Assembly (NCBI RefSeq): GCF_947503045.1
Contig: NZ_CANNCF010000002.1
Coordinates: 961,501 to 1,025,500 of the forward strand
Length of the DNA: 64,000 bases
DNA from: an uncultured Tateyamaria sp.
GTDB taxonomy: Bacteria; Pseudomonadota; Alphaproteobacteria; Rhodobacterales; Rhodobacteraceae
Direction of reading: 5' to 3'
A program made the position numbers and the translations under genes. Shown here one piece after another: positions 1 to 9,107 of this stretch. Position 1 is the first letter of the stretch. Each line of letters opens with the position of its first letter. The notes under the pieces are model-generated. The model did not search any database and was not told the origin of the DNA. It worked only from the letters and a program-made list of their open reading frames with translations.

Positions 1-515
1 ATCGCTCCGGCAGACATATCACTGTCGATCGCAAGTTGCTTTCCGGGCATTCCGTCCAAAGCGAAACGCGCGCCAACTTCCGCCATGCGTGTCGCACCCT
101 TGGTGATCACCATGAAATTCACGATCAATAGGACGCAAAACACGACGAGACCCAGGAAGACGCTGCCGCCCATGACAAATTGCGCAAAACCCTGGATCAC
201 TTCGCCTGCGGCCTGGGTGCCGGTGTGGCCCTGTCCGATGATCAACTTGGTGGATGAAACGTTCAGCGAAAGGCGCAGCATCAGTGAGGCCAGCAGTATC
301 GTGGGGAATGCTGAAAAATCGAGTGGTCGTTCAATGAACAGGGTGATAGTAAAAATCAGAATGGCGAGCGCAAAGGAAGCTGCAAGACCAACGTCAAGCA
401 CCCATGCTGGCATGGGTAAGATCATCATGACAATGACTGCCATGAGCGCTACGGCAAGCATCACGGTCGGATTGAATAACGTGATTGAGGAGAGGTTGAA
501 GCCAGGTTTATCCAA
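1..515 (-). CDS. flhA: FlhA, flagellar type III export gate protein (N-terminal part, cut by window edge)
   Basis: FlhA is the large inner-membrane subunit of the flagellar export gate. The visible ~171 residues hold the first membrane segments and the strongly conserved FHIPEP-family stretch, including [56 protein letters not shown] and [15 protein letters not shown]. The cytoplasmic domain lies beyond position 1. I place the start at a TTG at 513-515 because AGGGAG lies 6 nt upstream (522-527 on the plus strand) and the following residues fit the usual FlhA N-terminus; no ATG suits as well. The start overlaps the stop of the ORF upstream (TTGGATAA), which suggests translational coupling at the end of a motility operon. 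Confidence 0.95.
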   Translation of the reverse strand, partial: MDKPGFNLSSITLFNPTVMLAVALMAVIVMMILPMPAWVLDVGLAASFALAILIFTITLFIERPLDFSAFPTILLASLMLRLSLNVSSTKLIIGQGHTGTQAAGEVIQGFAQFVMGGSVFLGLVVFCVLLIVNFMVITKGATRMAEVGARFALDGMPGKQLAIDSDMSAGA

Positions 516-936
516 GATGTACTCCCTGGTTCGGTGGCACCGAGGATTGCATTGGCTGTGGGGCCATTATTTGAAAAGGCCTGAGTGGATTCAGGATCGA
601 TTTTGTTTCGATACTTTTCCGGACATTGCAAACGGTCACCCGCATCACAGGCATCATCAAAAAGATGCTTTTTCGAATGCTGAGAAAGGTAGCCACTGAA
701 AAAGCATCTGGTGCCATGACCGCACGGACAAGAACCGCTAGGTCTATTATTCCGATTTGGGATCGGCCCAAAGCATCCCGGAGGCTGGAAAGAACAGGTC
801 GGATGATCGCGAGACTTGAGCCGCTTTGCCAAATTGCGTTGGCACACGCATTCCCGTGTTTGACCATACTATCGGCCGTGTTGCCTGCCAGAAGAAATCT
901 GCCAAGCCTCTGCTGCATCGACTGGGACAAGGTCAC
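508..936 (-). CDS. Unknown protein encoded between the TPR protein and flhA
   Basis: This 142-codon ORF is not a family I recognise. Support for a real gene: a GTG start with AAGGA 4 nt upstream, a stop that overlaps the flhA start, and a position that fills the otherwise empty gap in a tightly packed operon. Base use at third codon positions is mixed but similar to the neighbouring TPR gene. The protein is basic, with two mildly hydrophobic stretches (about residues 50-70 and 75-100) and a Pro/Gln-rich tail. A flagellar accessory role is inferred from position only. The frame stays open upstream of the GTG into the 3' end of the TPR gene, but I saw no ATG, GTG or TTG there with a good ribosome site. 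Confidence 0.45.
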   Translation of the reverse strand: MTLSQSMQQRLGRFLLAGNTADSMVKHGNACANAIWQSGSSLAIIRPVLSSLRDALGRSQIGIIDLAVLVRAVMAPDAFSVATFLSIRKSIFLMMPVMRVTVCNVRKSIETKSILNPLRPFQIMAPQPMQSSVPPNQGVHLG

Positions 937-1019
937 GTGTTCCTTATTCGCGTTCTGCGATGGAACAACGATACGATCGAGACGATTTAGATTTGGTAAC
1001 CAAGATTGCGATCCCGGTT

Positions 1020-3314
1020 TTATTCGCCGACGGGAACACGCAATTCGTCTGCCGTAAGCAAGTCTTCTATCGCGAGCCGAGCATTTTGGCTCTCTGAAAT
1101 GGCCGCTGCTGCACGTTCGAGCATACCGTCCTTTTGCGGCTCATCCTCGATGGTACTCTGAGCGACCGAGACCATGGGACCGAACACCGGAGTGGCGTCT
1201 TCGACCAGAACGGACCAGTCTTCCGACAGCCAGGCAGTCTGTTGCGCGCTTTGCGTGTCTTCCAATGCGGAGTAAATTGAGTGCGCTCCAGAGAAGTCAC
1301 CGGCAAGTGATTCAGCACGTGCACGCAGCAGAGTTGCTGCGTCGGACTCTTGTCCGAAAAGATGCGCCAAAGCTTCGTAAGGGCGGTTCAAAGCCATTGA
1401 TATCTCTGCTTTGAGAAGAGCAACCTTTCCGCTGTTCTTGTATCCCTGACCGGCATTCAGAACGGTTTCGGCCTGCTTGGCAAATCCAAGTTGGGTCAAG
1501 CGGTCAGCAAGCTGTAACCGAGCCTGAGGAGTCAGTGTTTCCGGATCAACCCCAATTTGGACAAAGGTATGCTCCAAAAACTCAACGTCGTCTGCATTGC
1601 GCGCCAACAAATCCAGAACTGAAGATCTCAGAACATCTTCTCCGGACTCGGAATTTCGCGCACGAATGCGAGAAAGTGCATCAAATGCTTTCGTGAACTG
1701 ACCAGATTTTCCTAAGGCCAACACATGCGTCCGCCGCAAGTCCGTTTCGATGGGATCGTCCCGCATTTCCAGCGCATAGGCTTCGACCAGCGTGGCAACA
1801 TTTTCATCAATCTCAGCGTCCTCCGCCAGATGTGAGTCGACGAACTTAATGAGTGCCTCGGCGGATTGTTCCGTGTTTGACGTCACAACTTCGGCAAGTC
1901 GCTCTTGCGCTTGCTCAACGTCTTTCTGCGCTAACTCAAGATCGGCCTTTGCAAGGTTGGCATTCGGGTTTAATGGTTGCCCCGTCCGTTCCAGGCTGCG
2001 CAAGGCAGCTGCGGCCGAACTTGAGTCGCCATAAGCCAGCAATCGCCTGCTGAGTTTCGGCGCAAGGAATATCCGCAAATGCATGGGTAGGGCACTTACC
2101 GCGCGTAGGGCTGCATTGGCGTTTACGGAAACCGTCGGTCTAATACTTTCCGTAGCTAGAATTGCCCACAGCGCGATTTCGCTATCGCATTCCATGTAGC
2201 CAGAGAGGTAGTCGGAATCGCGGCTGTGCCCATACTCCAGAATGTCCGCCATGATGACGAGCTCTGGATGTTGAGTGAAGACGTCCTCGTGCAAAAACAG
2301 CGTCTGACGAGCTTCAGCTCCAAAACCAAAGTGCAGGTATGTTTTGGCGAGCTCTACCGCGATTTTCTGGTTGAGCTGATCAAATTCACCATACAGTTGG
2401 CTGCGCAGATCAGCAATCTGCACGGACGGATCCATGTCGGTTGCCCAGTTTTGAATGGCCACACGCTTGGGTTCGATGCAAGAAAGGCCATTCGCCAGCG
2501 ACGCAAAACTTTCCTGATCAACAGAGGACTGAACGTCACTGCTGCTCGTTATTCTCAGGTTGGTGTTTGTTCCTCTTGCCAGTGATGGATCAGGTTCAAA
2601 AGTCGCAGAGGAATCGAAAATGCCTGTGTCAATCTGTGGTTTGGCTGGAGCAGCCAACAAGTCAATTTCCGGTCCGACAGGGGACAGAATACCGCGTGTC
2701 GCAGCGCTCCCGATCTGTCGAGCAATTTTGTTCCTTGTTTGCTCCAGTCGCGCGGCATTCGGAATGGAGTTTTGTTCAACAGGTAAGAGATCTTCTAGAG
2801 CGCGAACTTGAGTGTTGCTGCGCCGCTCAGAGATTCCATTTGGGAAGGGCCGAACTGTCTGTTGCCGATTTATGGGTGTCTCGCTTTGGTGTCCATCGAA
2901 CCTCAGCGGACGTGTTCCGACGAAATCAAGCGGTGGCCTGATGGCCAAGTCAGTTGATTGGGGAGTAGAAGCCTCCGCAACGTCCACCACGATCATGCTG
3001 GAACCTTCGTTGAAGACCGTTGCGCTGCACTCGCACGCAAAATCGATACGGATACTTGAGCCGTCGGAACTTACGTCGGAGATAAAGGTGCGTCTGATGC
3101 GATCAAAAACAGACGACGTATCAAAGCCGTCGTCGTGGCCATCAAGGGCCAATAGAGCGCCGCGCTCGTCTTGTTCTATGCTCCACGTCATTCTTTGGGG
3201 GACATTGAGCACCAGACGCGCAAAATCTTCATGCGCGCCTGAACGTACCGTCACTTGTTGCGCCACCGCTGGGCCGATCACAACCAAGTAAAGCAAAAGA
3301 ATGCACCTGATCAT
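1020..3314 (-). CDS. Secreted TPR-repeat protein of the motility cluster
   Basis: A 764-residue protein with an N-terminal signal peptide (cleavage likely after VAQQ, about residue 19). Residues ~20-115 are rich in beta-strand pattern and resemble the AMIN-like domain of periplasmic proteins; residues ~120-290 are low-complexity linker. From about 310 to the end runs a long series of helical hairpins typical of tetratricopeptide repeats, with recurrent Ala/Leu and Gly positions. The start overlaps the motA stop as ATGA, so it is translated with motA. Roseobacter flagellar clusters commonly carry such a large TPR protein here. A scaffold role at the motor or stator is inference. A distant FimV- or MotK-like relation is possible but not shown. 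Confidence 0.8.
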   Translation of the reverse strand: MIRCILLLYLVVIGPAVAQQVTVRSGAHEDFARLVLNVPQRMTWSIEQDERGALLALDGHDDGFDTSSVFDRIRRTFISDVSSDGSSIRIDFACECSATVFNEGSSMIVVDVAEASTPQSTDLAIRPPLDFVGTRPLRFDGHQSETPINRQQTVRPFPNGISERRSNTQVRALEDLLPVEQNSIPNAARLEQTRNKIARQIGSAATRGILSPVGPEIDLLAAPAKPQIDTGIFDSSATFEPDPSLARGTNTNLRITSSSDVQSSVDQESFASLANGLSCIEPKRVAIQNWATDMDPSVQIADLRSQLYGEFDQLNQKIAVELAKTYLHFGFGAEARQTLFLHEDVFTQHPELVIMADILEYGHSRDSDYLSGYMECDSEIALWAILATESIRPTVSVNANAALRAVSALPMHLRIFLAPKLSRRLLAYGDSSSAAAALRSLERTGQPLNPNANLAKADLELAQKDVEQAQERLAEVVTSNTEQSAEALIKFVDSHLAEDAEIDENVATLVEAYALEMRDDPIETDLRRTHVLALGKSGQFTKAFDALSRIRARNSESGEDVLRSSVLDLLARNADDVEFLEHTFVQIGVDPETLTPQARLQLADRLTQLGFAKQAETVLNAGQGYKNSGKVALLKAEISMALNRPYEALAHLFGQESDAATLLRARAESLAGDFSGAHSIYSALEDTQSAQQTAWLSEDWSVLVEDATPVFGPMVSVAQSTIEDEPQKDGMLERAAAAISESQNARLAIEDLLTADELRVPVGE

Positions 3315-4180
3315 GCCGCGTTCTGCTTGGCAGCCTTCAGAGCCTCTTCCAGGTCAGAAAACGAAGGGCGGCAATGTGATGGGGTATTCTGCCGTCCGAC
3401 CTCGATGCAGATATTTGTTGCGTGTTCGTGAAGGTTTGCCACGAGCACCTCGCGGATGAGTTGATAAAAGTGCGCATCCTGTTCGACGACGGCTTTGACT
3501 TTTGCTGCGAACGGACCGACGAGGCCGTAGGCAAGAAACACTCCAAGGAATGTGCCAACAAGCGCGCCGCCGATCAGCTTTCCCAACACCTCTGGCGGTT
3601 GATCGATCGACGCCATCGTTTTGATCACGCCGAGAACAGCAGCCACAATTCCCAACGCAGGAAGACCATCCGCAACGGTCTGCAGTGCATGACTGGAGTG
3701 CATCGCATGGTGCATGTTTGCTTCCATGCGTTTCTCGAGTACCTCTTCAACCTGGTGTGGGTCGTCGTAGTTCATCGAAGCGGAACGCATCGTATCACAG
3801 ATCAAGGCAGTCGTTTCCTTGTCTGCCTGGATTTTGGGGTAGCGCGAAAAGATGGTGGAGTTATCGGGATCTTCAATATGCTCTTCGATGGCAACGGGAT
3901 TTTGGCGCGCCAGTCGAATCAATTCAAACAGCATGCACAACAAGTCTTTGTAGTCTTCGTCGGACCATTTTGGCCCCTTGAAGACCTTGCCGAGATCCTT
4001 GACGGTGTGTTTGATTTCGGCGACGGAATTGCTGATCAGAAACGCGCCGACGGCAGCGCCCATGATCATTGTCATTTCGAATGGCAGAGCTTTGAGGATG
4101 ATCCCCATCTTGCCGCCCGCGGCAAGATATCCGCCAAAAACCATCACAAAGATGGTAATGATCCCGATGATGCCGACCAT
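3311..4180 (-). CDS. motA: MotA, flagellar stator proton-channel subunit
   Basis: MotA forms the proton-conducting stator with MotB and pushes on FliG. The ~289-residue product has two N-terminal membrane segments (about residues 3-20 and 31-50), a long cytoplasmic loop, and two C-terminal membrane segments around ADGLPALGIVAAVLGVIKTM and GALVGTFLGVFLAYGLVGPFA, carrying the conserved prolines of the family. I start at ATG 4178-4180, with AGGGAG 8 nt upstream; an in-frame TTG directly before it would add one residue. Unusually, its partner motB lies about 28 kb away on the other side of the catabolic block. Confidence 0.95.
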   Translation of the reverse strand: MVGIIGIITIFVMVFGGYLAAGGKMGIILKALPFEMTMIMGAAVGAFLISNSVAEIKHTVKDLGKVFKGPKWSDEDYKDLLCMLFELIRLARQNPVAIEEHIEDPDNSTIFSRYPKIQADKETTALICDTMRSASMNYDDPHQVEEVLEKRMEANMHHAMHSSHALQTVADGLPALGIVAAVLGVIKTMASIDQPPEVLGKLIGGALVGTFLGVFLAYGLVGPFAAKVKAVVEQDAHFYQLIREVLVANLHEHATNICIEVGRQNTPSHCRPSFSDLEEALKAAKQNAA

Positions 4181-4248
4181 CAAAACAACTCCCTAAACAG
4201 CGTCGACGTCACATTCGCAGATAGCGGTTAACAAAGACTGTTTGCGGT

Positions 4249-4860
4249 TCAGCTTTTTGGCGCCAACGCATTCCGGCCAGCAAAAATAGCACTGATTGAA
4301 TAGGCAACCTGTGGATCGAGACCGGACATGATTTTGGCTGCGACGTCAGGGCGCATCCGCGCAAGGAAACCTGCCGCAAACTCTGGCTCCATGGTCTCAA
4401 AAAGTGCTGCGGCATCCTTCGGCTTCATGTTCTCGTAGACGGTGGTCAGCCGCGCCAAATCGTCTTCTGCAGCGGTTTCTGCGCGTGCCAAAGTGGCGCC
4501 AAGGCGCTCTTCGGCCTGTTTCAATGCATCCAATCGACGTTCTATCTCGACCTGGGCAACATCCAATGCTTTAGCCCGCACTTTCAATTTCTTTTCTTTC
4601 TCAGCAATACGGTTTTCCCGCGCGATCAAGGCATCAAGAAGGGATCCCACTTCGACCTTTTGTGCGGGCTGAGGTGCATCTTCGGTCTCACTCATCGCTT
4701 TGGGAAGGAGAAGCTGGTTGGCAAGGTCACCTTCTGCAACGGCGGTGCCTGCACCCACCCCAAGACGCAGCGCGGCGGATCCGACCAGAAGAGAAGAGAT
4801 CAGAAGGATTGAACCTTTGCCAGTGGAACTCCGCTTTTTCTTTCGACTTCCTGCCATCAT
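4249..4860 (-). CDS. MotE-like flagellar stator chaperone (MgtE N-domain-like protein)
   Basis: The 203-residue protein has a basic N-terminus, one membrane segment (about 17-40), a long coiled coil (about 70-135, with heptads such as RENRIAEKEKKLKVRAKAL), and a C-terminal MgtE intracellular-N-like domain (YENMKPKDAAALFETMEPEFAAGFLARMRPDVAAKIM). This layout matches MotE, described in rhizobia as a chaperone for the periplasmic motor protein MotC, and related proteins found across alphaproteobacterial flagellar clusters. The start overlaps the end of the preceding gene. Two adjacent ATGs (4858-4860 and 4855-4857) share the GGAG ribosome site, so the exact start is open. Confidence 0.75.
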   Translation of the reverse strand: MMAGSRKKKRSSTGKGSILLISSLLVGSAALRLGVGAGTAVAEGDLANQLLLPKAMSETEDAPQPAQKVEVGSLLDALIARENRIAEKEKKLKVRAKALDVAQVEIERRLDALKQAEERLGATLARAETAAEDDLARLTTVYENMKPKDAAALFETMEPEFAAGFLARMRPDVAAKIMSGLDPQVAYSISAIFAGRNALAPKS

Positions 4861-5231
4861 TTCGCTCCTGCAGCGCGGCGGGTGAACATTGGCTCCCCGG
4901 GGCTTTGCGATGCCGATTTTGGTGTTGATTTTTCGGCCACAGGGGCCTCTGGAATATCGTGAATTGAGGCGATCTGAAGTTCGATTCGTCGCGACGTTTG
5001 TTCGGCGCGTTCCGTCAGCTCTGTGAGGGTCTCGGTCGAGATCGCCGCTGTTTTCTGAGCAGCGGCCAGAGTTTTTGTCAGATCATCAACCTGCGCGGAT
5101 AACACAGCAACTGCTCCGCCGACTCCCTTTTCGAGGTTGTTGAATCGATTTAGCCGCCGCCCGAGAATGAAGCAGTAAAAACCAGCACCCAGTGCGCCGG
5201 CGGCCAAGAGAATATCAGCAATCAAGTCCAT
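4857..5231 (-). CDS. Small single-pass coiled-coil protein of flagellar cluster (DUF6468-like)
   Basis: A 124-residue protein with one N-terminal membrane segment (about residues 5-22), a juxtamembrane basic stretch (GRRLNRF), then a coiled coil to about residue 90 and a Pro/Ser-rich tail. The layout fits the DUF6468-type proteins that accompany fliL and motA in alphaproteobacterial flagellar clusters; that family assignment is from memory. It lies 9 nt after fliL and overlaps the next gene by 4 nt, so it belongs to the fliL-motA operon. Its function is unknown. Confidence 0.7.
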   Translation of the reverse strand: MDLIADILLAAGALGAGFYCFILGRRLNRFNNLEKGVGGAVAVLSAQVDDLTKTLAAAQKTAAISTETLTELTERAEQTSRRIELQIASIHDIPEAPVAEKSTPKSASQSPGEPMFTRRAAGAK

Positions 5232-5240
5232 TTATGGCCC

Positions 5241-5738
5241 TCAGTTCAGCACAAATTCCATAATCAGCAGATCATTGACCCGATCGGGTCCCGCAACAAT
5301 CTGCACACGGCGAAGAAGTTGAGCGCGCAAGCGGGTCAACGCGGCTGCGCTTTCAATGTCACGAACTTCAACGGCCCGAAGATATCCGTTCATGACATCC
5401 ACCACGCGGGGCAGAAGGCTCCGCACGTCGGCCGCGTGTTGAGATGGCACTTCCAACTGAGCGCGGAACCTGAGGTGACGGCCCTGCGACGCCGGGCTGA
5501 TGGAAATGGTCATTGGTTCGACTTCCACAAAGGCGATGTCCGGCATCGCGCCTGGCTGTGTCTCTGCCTCAGTATTATGTTCTGCAGTTTCCGGTGCCAG
5601 AATCAGGCCGGAGAACGTCGCATAGAATCCACCGCCACCGCCCAAAAGTGCGGCAACCATGCCAAAGATTAACGGCAGCTTTGACGATTTCTTTGCTTCT
5701 GGCGGGGCTTCTGCCGCGGCGTCTGTCATTTCATCCAT
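5241..5738 (-). CDS. fliL: FliL, stator-associated flagellar protein
   Basis: FliL is a single-pass inner-membrane protein whose periplasmic domain rings the stator. Here 165 residues: a short cytoplasmic Ala/Glu/Lys-rich N-terminus, a membrane segment (about 20-42), a variable linker, and the FliL domain with the expected strands and C-terminal helix (VVDVMNGYLRAVEVRDIESAAALTRLRAQLLRRVQ) ending in the typical LIMEFVLN tail. It is the first gene of the minus-strand motility operon and is divergent from fliF. ATG 5736-5738 and a second in-frame ATG three codons later are both possible starts. Confidence 0.9.
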   Translation of the reverse strand: MDEMTDAAAEAPPEAKKSSKLPLIFGMVAALLGGGGGFYATFSGLILAPETAEHNTEAETQPGAMPDIAFVEVEPMTISISPASQGRHLRFRAQLEVPSQHAADVRSLLPRVVDVMNGYLRAVEVRDIESAAALTRLRAQLLRRVQIVAGPDRVNDLLIMEFVLN

Positions 5739-5773
5739 CCATTGGTGTCAAAGTGACTATTGCCACAGATCAA

Positions 5774-5788
5774 CTAACCGATTGTTAA
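5774..5788. promoter_or_regulatory. CtrA-like site in the fliL/fliF divergent promoter region
   Basis: On the minus strand the sequence reads TTAACAATCGGTTAG, i.e. TTAA-N7-TTAG, one base from the CtrA consensus TTAA-N7-TTAA. It lies 36 bp upstream of fliL and 61 bp upstream of fliF, in the only gap between the two divergent flagellar operons. CtrA is known to control flagellar genes in Rhodobacterales; its action here is inferred from the motif and position. Confidence 0.5.
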
Positions 5789-5848
5789 GGCTGATCGGTC
5801 ATTGCTTGCACAACGCCGGGCAGAACGCGCGGCAGGACGGAGGCGATT

Positions 5849-7492
5849 GTGCAGCAGTTGGTGAATGTCTGGATGGGTTTGGATATCCGGCGGCAAGTAA
5901 CGGTCGTTGTGGCGACGGTCGCCGTCTTTTTGGCGGTTTTGGCGATGTCCAGGATCGCGACGTCTCCGTCGATGACGCTCTTGTATGCAGGTCTGGAAAA
6001 CGGCGCTGCCGGGGATGTCGTGCGTGCTCTGGAACAACGTGGCGTGCCCTATGAGGTGCGCGGTGGGTCCATCTTTGTCGATAACAACAGCCGTGATGAG
6101 CTGCGGTTGACTTTGGCAAGTGAGGGACTGCCGGCAAATAGCAACAGCGGCTACGAGCTGTTGGATACCCTGTCCGGATTTGGAACAACGTCGCAGATGT
6201 TCGATGCCGCGTATTGGCGTGCGAAAGAAGGTGAACTTGCGCGCACAATTGTGTCCAGCCCACACGTTGGAACGGCACGCGTTCATATTGCATCGACTGG
6301 GTCCAATCCGTTTCAACGCAGTGTCACGCCGACGGCGTCCGTCATGGTGACGCCGATTGGCGGAGAATTGTCCGCGCAACAGGGCAAAGCAATCCGCTTC
6401 CTTGTTGCATCGGCAGTGGCGGGTCTGTCCGCAGACGACGTGGCGGTGATTGGTGCCAACGGTGCGATGATCGCCATGGCCGAAGAGGCGGTACCTACGG
6501 CCGGAGCGGAAGACAAAGCACAAATTCTGCGCAAGCGCGTGGAGCGATTGCTCGAAGCGCGAGTCGGAGTTGGAAACGCAATCGTGGAGGTGAGCGTCGA
6601 TACGGAGACTGAAACCGAAGAGATTCGCGAACGTCGTTTTGATCCTGAAGCGCGCGTCGTAATCAGCACTGACACCGAAGAGCGCAGCAGCAACTCAAAC
6701 GAAGCAGGCAATGGCGACGTGACGGTCGCGTCAAATCTTCCGGATGGCGACGGCGCAGCAGGAGACACCGCATCATCGCAAAACTCCGAAACACGCGAAC
6801 GCATTAACTATGAAGTATCGGAGACAGAGCGCGCGGTGACGCGGGTTGCAGGGGCTGTCAAAAGACTATCTGTGGCCGTCCTTGTTAACCAGGATACCAA
6901 CCCAACGGCGCAAGCGTCGGGTGAGCCCGCGGAGCGACCCCAGGAGGAGTTGGATGCGCTGCGCGAGCTTGTGGCGTCGGCCGTAGGGTTTGACAAAAAT
7001 CGCGGCGACATCATCACCATCAAGTCGATGGCGCTCCAATCCATTGCGCCGCAGGGAACAGAAGCTCAGACGTCACTGCTCGATATGTTCAAAGTCGACG
7101 TAATGTCTGCGATCCAGATGGTGATTCTCGCCATTGTCGCTCTCGTCCTCGGTCTTTTTGTGGTACGCCCTATCTTGTCGCGCCAAAGTGCGTCGGCAGC
7201 CTTGCCCGCAAGCGCACCAGCTATCGAATCCTCTGCACAATCCGCGTCATCGACCGCAGCACTTACCGGCGAGGTAAGCGATTTGCCGGACGATTTTCCT
7301 GACATCCAATTGAATGATGATGGCGGAGGGTTCGACAACCTGCCAGCGATGAATTTCGCCTCGGCATCTGATAGTGTCGCAGCCGCTCCGTCTGATCCGG
7401 TTGATCGTTTGCGGGCCATGATCGGCGACAGGCAGGAAGAAACCGTAGAGATTTTGAGAACCTGGCTTGAAGACAGCGAAGAGAGGGCCTGA
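5849..7492 (+). CDS. fliF: FliF, flagellar MS-ring protein
   Basis: FliF builds the MS ring in the inner membrane, the base of the flagellum. The 547-residue product has a membrane segment near residues 16-37, the YscJ-type ring-building motif domain (YAGLENGAAGDVVRALEQRGVPYEV; then ELARTIVSSPHVGTARVHIA), a long variable middle, a second membrane segment (about 418-440), and a C-terminal acidic tail (DRLRAMIGDRQEETVEILRTWL) that binds FliG. The GTG start has GGAGG 5 nt upstream. It heads fliF-fliH-fliN-fliP; fliG and fliM are not in this window. Confidence 0.95.
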   Translation: MQQLVNVWMGLDIRRQVTVVVATVAVFLAVLAMSRIATSPSMTLLYAGLENGAAGDVVRALEQRGVPYEVRGGSIFVDNNSRDELRLTLASEGLPANSNSGYELLDTLSGFGTTSQMFDAAYWRAKEGELARTIVSSPHVGTARVHIASTGSNPFQRSVTPTASVMVTPIGGELSAQQGKAIRFLVASAVAGLSADDVAVIGANGAMIAMAEEAVPTAGAEDKAQILRKRVERLLEARVGVGNAIVEVSVDTETETEEIRERRFDPEARVVISTDTEERSSNSNEAGNGDVTVASNLPDGDGAAGDTASSQNSETRERINYEVSETERAVTRVAGAVKRLSVAVLVNQDTNPTAQASGEPAERPQEELDALRELVASAVGFDKNRGDIITIKSMALQSIAPQGTEAQTSLLDMFKVDVMSAIQMVILAIVALVLGLFVVRPILSRQSASAALPASAPAIESSAQSASSTAALTGEVSDLPDDFPDIQLNDDGGGFDNLPAMNFASASDSVAAAPSDPVDRLRAMIGDRQEETVEILRTWLEDSEERA

Positions 7493-8091
7493 TGTCACTG
7501 AGCCATCTTTTCCAGGACTTCGGAACGTTAAAACCGGCAAGTGTCGGTAAGAAATCGTTGAATGCGGAGGAAATCGAAGACCTCAAGCTTCAAGCGTTTG
7601 AAGGCGGGTTTCAGGCCGGTTGGGATGAGGCGGTCAAGGCGCAGTCGGAAACGATGACGCATGTGTCTTCGGGGCTGGCGGCCAGTCTCCAAAATGCGTC
7701 CTTCGAGTATCATGAATTGCGCAGGACATTGCACGAATCTGTTCAGAGCATTCTGAGCGAAGTCGTCGAAACGATTTTGCCACTGGCTGCTCATGCGAGC
7801 CTCGGCAGGCACATCTGTGACCTTATCGGATCCACATCATTGGACGCACTGGATCGGACGATCGAAATTGCTGTGGCACCCGGTCGCGACGAGGCTGTGC
7901 GCCAGGTCCTGTCGGCCGAATTGCCAGAACCATTCGAAGTGGTCGTCGATCAGATGATGTCCCCAAATCAAGCCATTTTGCGTGTTGGCGCGAAAGAGGC
8001 GGAACTAAACCTGGACAAGACGGTGGCCGAAATCGCAACGGCGGTGACCAACTTTTTCGAAACCCGGAAATCAGAGGTGAAAGATGGCTGA
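7492..8091 (+). CDS. fliH: FliH-like flagellar export protein
   Basis: The 199-residue product starts inside the fliF stop (TGATG) and ends inside the fliN start. It has the FliH layout: a poorly conserved N-terminus, a GxxxG-bearing helix (FEGGFQAGWDEAVKAQSE), a helical middle, and a C-terminal alpha/beta domain like the V-ATPase E subunit (VVDQMMSPNQAILRVGAKEAELNLD). FliH holds the export ATPase FliI and docks it at the C-ring through FliN, which fits its place directly before fliN. Sequence divergence is high, as is usual for alphaproteobacterial FliH, so the name rests on layout and position. Confidence 0.75.
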   Translation: MSLSHLFQDFGTLKPASVGKKSLNAEEIEDLKLQAFEGGFQAGWDEAVKAQSETMTHVSSGLAASLQNASFEYHELRRTLHESVQSILSEVVETILPLAAHASLGRHICDLIGSTSLDALDRTIEIAVAPGRDEAVRQVLSAELPEPFEVVVDQMMSPNQAILRVGAKEAELNLDKTVAEIATAVTNFFETRKSEVKDG

Positions 8092-8377
8092 ATTGCCTGA
8101 CACACAGACCTTAGCGTCTGACACACACAACCCGTTTACTGCGGTTCCCATAGAAATCACGGTCTCAGTTGGGCGCGCACGTCCATTGGTGCGCGATTTG
8201 GTCATGCTGGGGTCCAATGCGGTGCTGACGCTGGACAAGCGCGTTGACGACCCTGTGGATCTGTTCGTTGGCGACAAGCTAATTGCCCGCGGCATGCTCG
8301 AAGAGGCTGAAGACAGCGAGGACGGTCAGTTGGTTGTCCGATTGACCGAGATTATCGACCTCGGGCCTGGCATCTGA
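8084..8377 (+). CDS. fliN: FliN, flagellar C-ring switch protein
   Basis: The 97-residue product is almost entirely a SpoA/FliN domain: an N-terminal variable part of about 20 residues, then VPIEITVSVGRARPLVRDLVMLGSNAVLTLDKRVDDPVDLFVGDKLIARGML followed by the closing strands. FliN forms the lower C-ring with FliM and binds FliH during export. It overlaps fliH by 8 nt and is followed by fliP after 4 nt, so the four plus-strand genes are a single operon. Confidence 0.93.
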   Translation: MAELPDTQTLASDTHNPFTAVPIEITVSVGRARPLVRDLVMLGSNAVLTLDKRVDDPVDLFVGDKLIARGMLEEAEDSEDGQLVVRLTEIIDLGPGI

Positions 8378-8381
8378 ATCC

Positions 8382-9107
8382 GTGCCCATCCGGCTCCTCT
8401 TTCTGTTCTTGATATGCTGCGCGCCCTTTCCGGCGCTGGCACAGGACATTGCCATCTCTTTTGGCGATGAAGGTTCGCTGAGCGCACGCACATTTCAATT
8501 GATTGCACTTGTTACTGTCCTCAGCCTCGCGCCCGGGCTTGCAATCATGGTGACCTGTTTTCCGTTTTTGGTGACCGTGCTCTCGATATTGCGCCAAGCG
8601 ATTGGTTTGCAGCAGTCTCCGCCCAACATGCTGATCGTGAGTCTTGCTCTTTTCTTGACGTATTTCGTGATGGAGCCCGTGTTCACCGAGGCCTGGACTC
8701 AAGGCCTGCAGCCGCTCACCAATGACCTGATTGACGCAGAGACGGCATTCATCCGAACGCTTGAACCGTTTCGGGTGTTCATGGCCGCTCGGCTGGATGC
8801 GGATACGTTTGGTGCCATGGCTGATCTGCGTCCAGACACACAAGGTCTGGAGTTGAGTGAGGACGCGCCCCTTTCGGTTCTCATCCCAAGCTTTCTGTTG
8901 TCGGAAATCTCGCGCGCATTTCAGATTGGCTTTTTGATTTTCCTGCCATTCCTCATCATCGATTTGGTTGCTGCGGCAGTTCTGATGAGCATGGGGATGA
9001 TGATGGTGCCACCAGCCATCGTGTCGCTTCCCTTCAAACTGGCCTTCTTTGTTGTCGCAGATGGTTGGAGTCTGATCGCCGGAAGCCTCGTGAGAAGCTA
9101 CTTTTAA
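8382..9107 (+). CDS. fliP: FliP, flagellar export gate membrane protein
   Basis: FliP is a core subunit of the export gate with FliQ and FliR. The 241-residue product has a cleavable signal peptide (through ALAQD, about residue 21), then the family signatures TVLSLAPGLAIMVTCFPFLVTVLSILRQAIG, SPPNMLIVSLALFLTYFVM and ISRAFQIGFLIFLPFLIIDLVAAAVLMSMGMMMVPP, ending with the expected final helices. GTG start, 4 nt after fliN. It is the last gene of the operon and marks the left border of the catabolic block. Confidence 0.96.
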   Translation: MPIRLLFLFLICCAPFPALAQDIAISFGDEGSLSARTFQLIALVTVLSLAPGLAIMVTCFPFLVTVLSILRQAIGLQQSPPNMLIVSLALFLTYFVMEPVFTEAWTQGLQPLTNDLIDAETAFIRTLEPFRVFMAARLDADTFGAMADLRPDTQGLELSEDAPLSVLIPSFLLSEISRAFQIGFLIFLPFLIIDLVAAAVLMSMGMMMVPPAIVSLPFKLAFFVVADGWSLIAGSLVRSYF

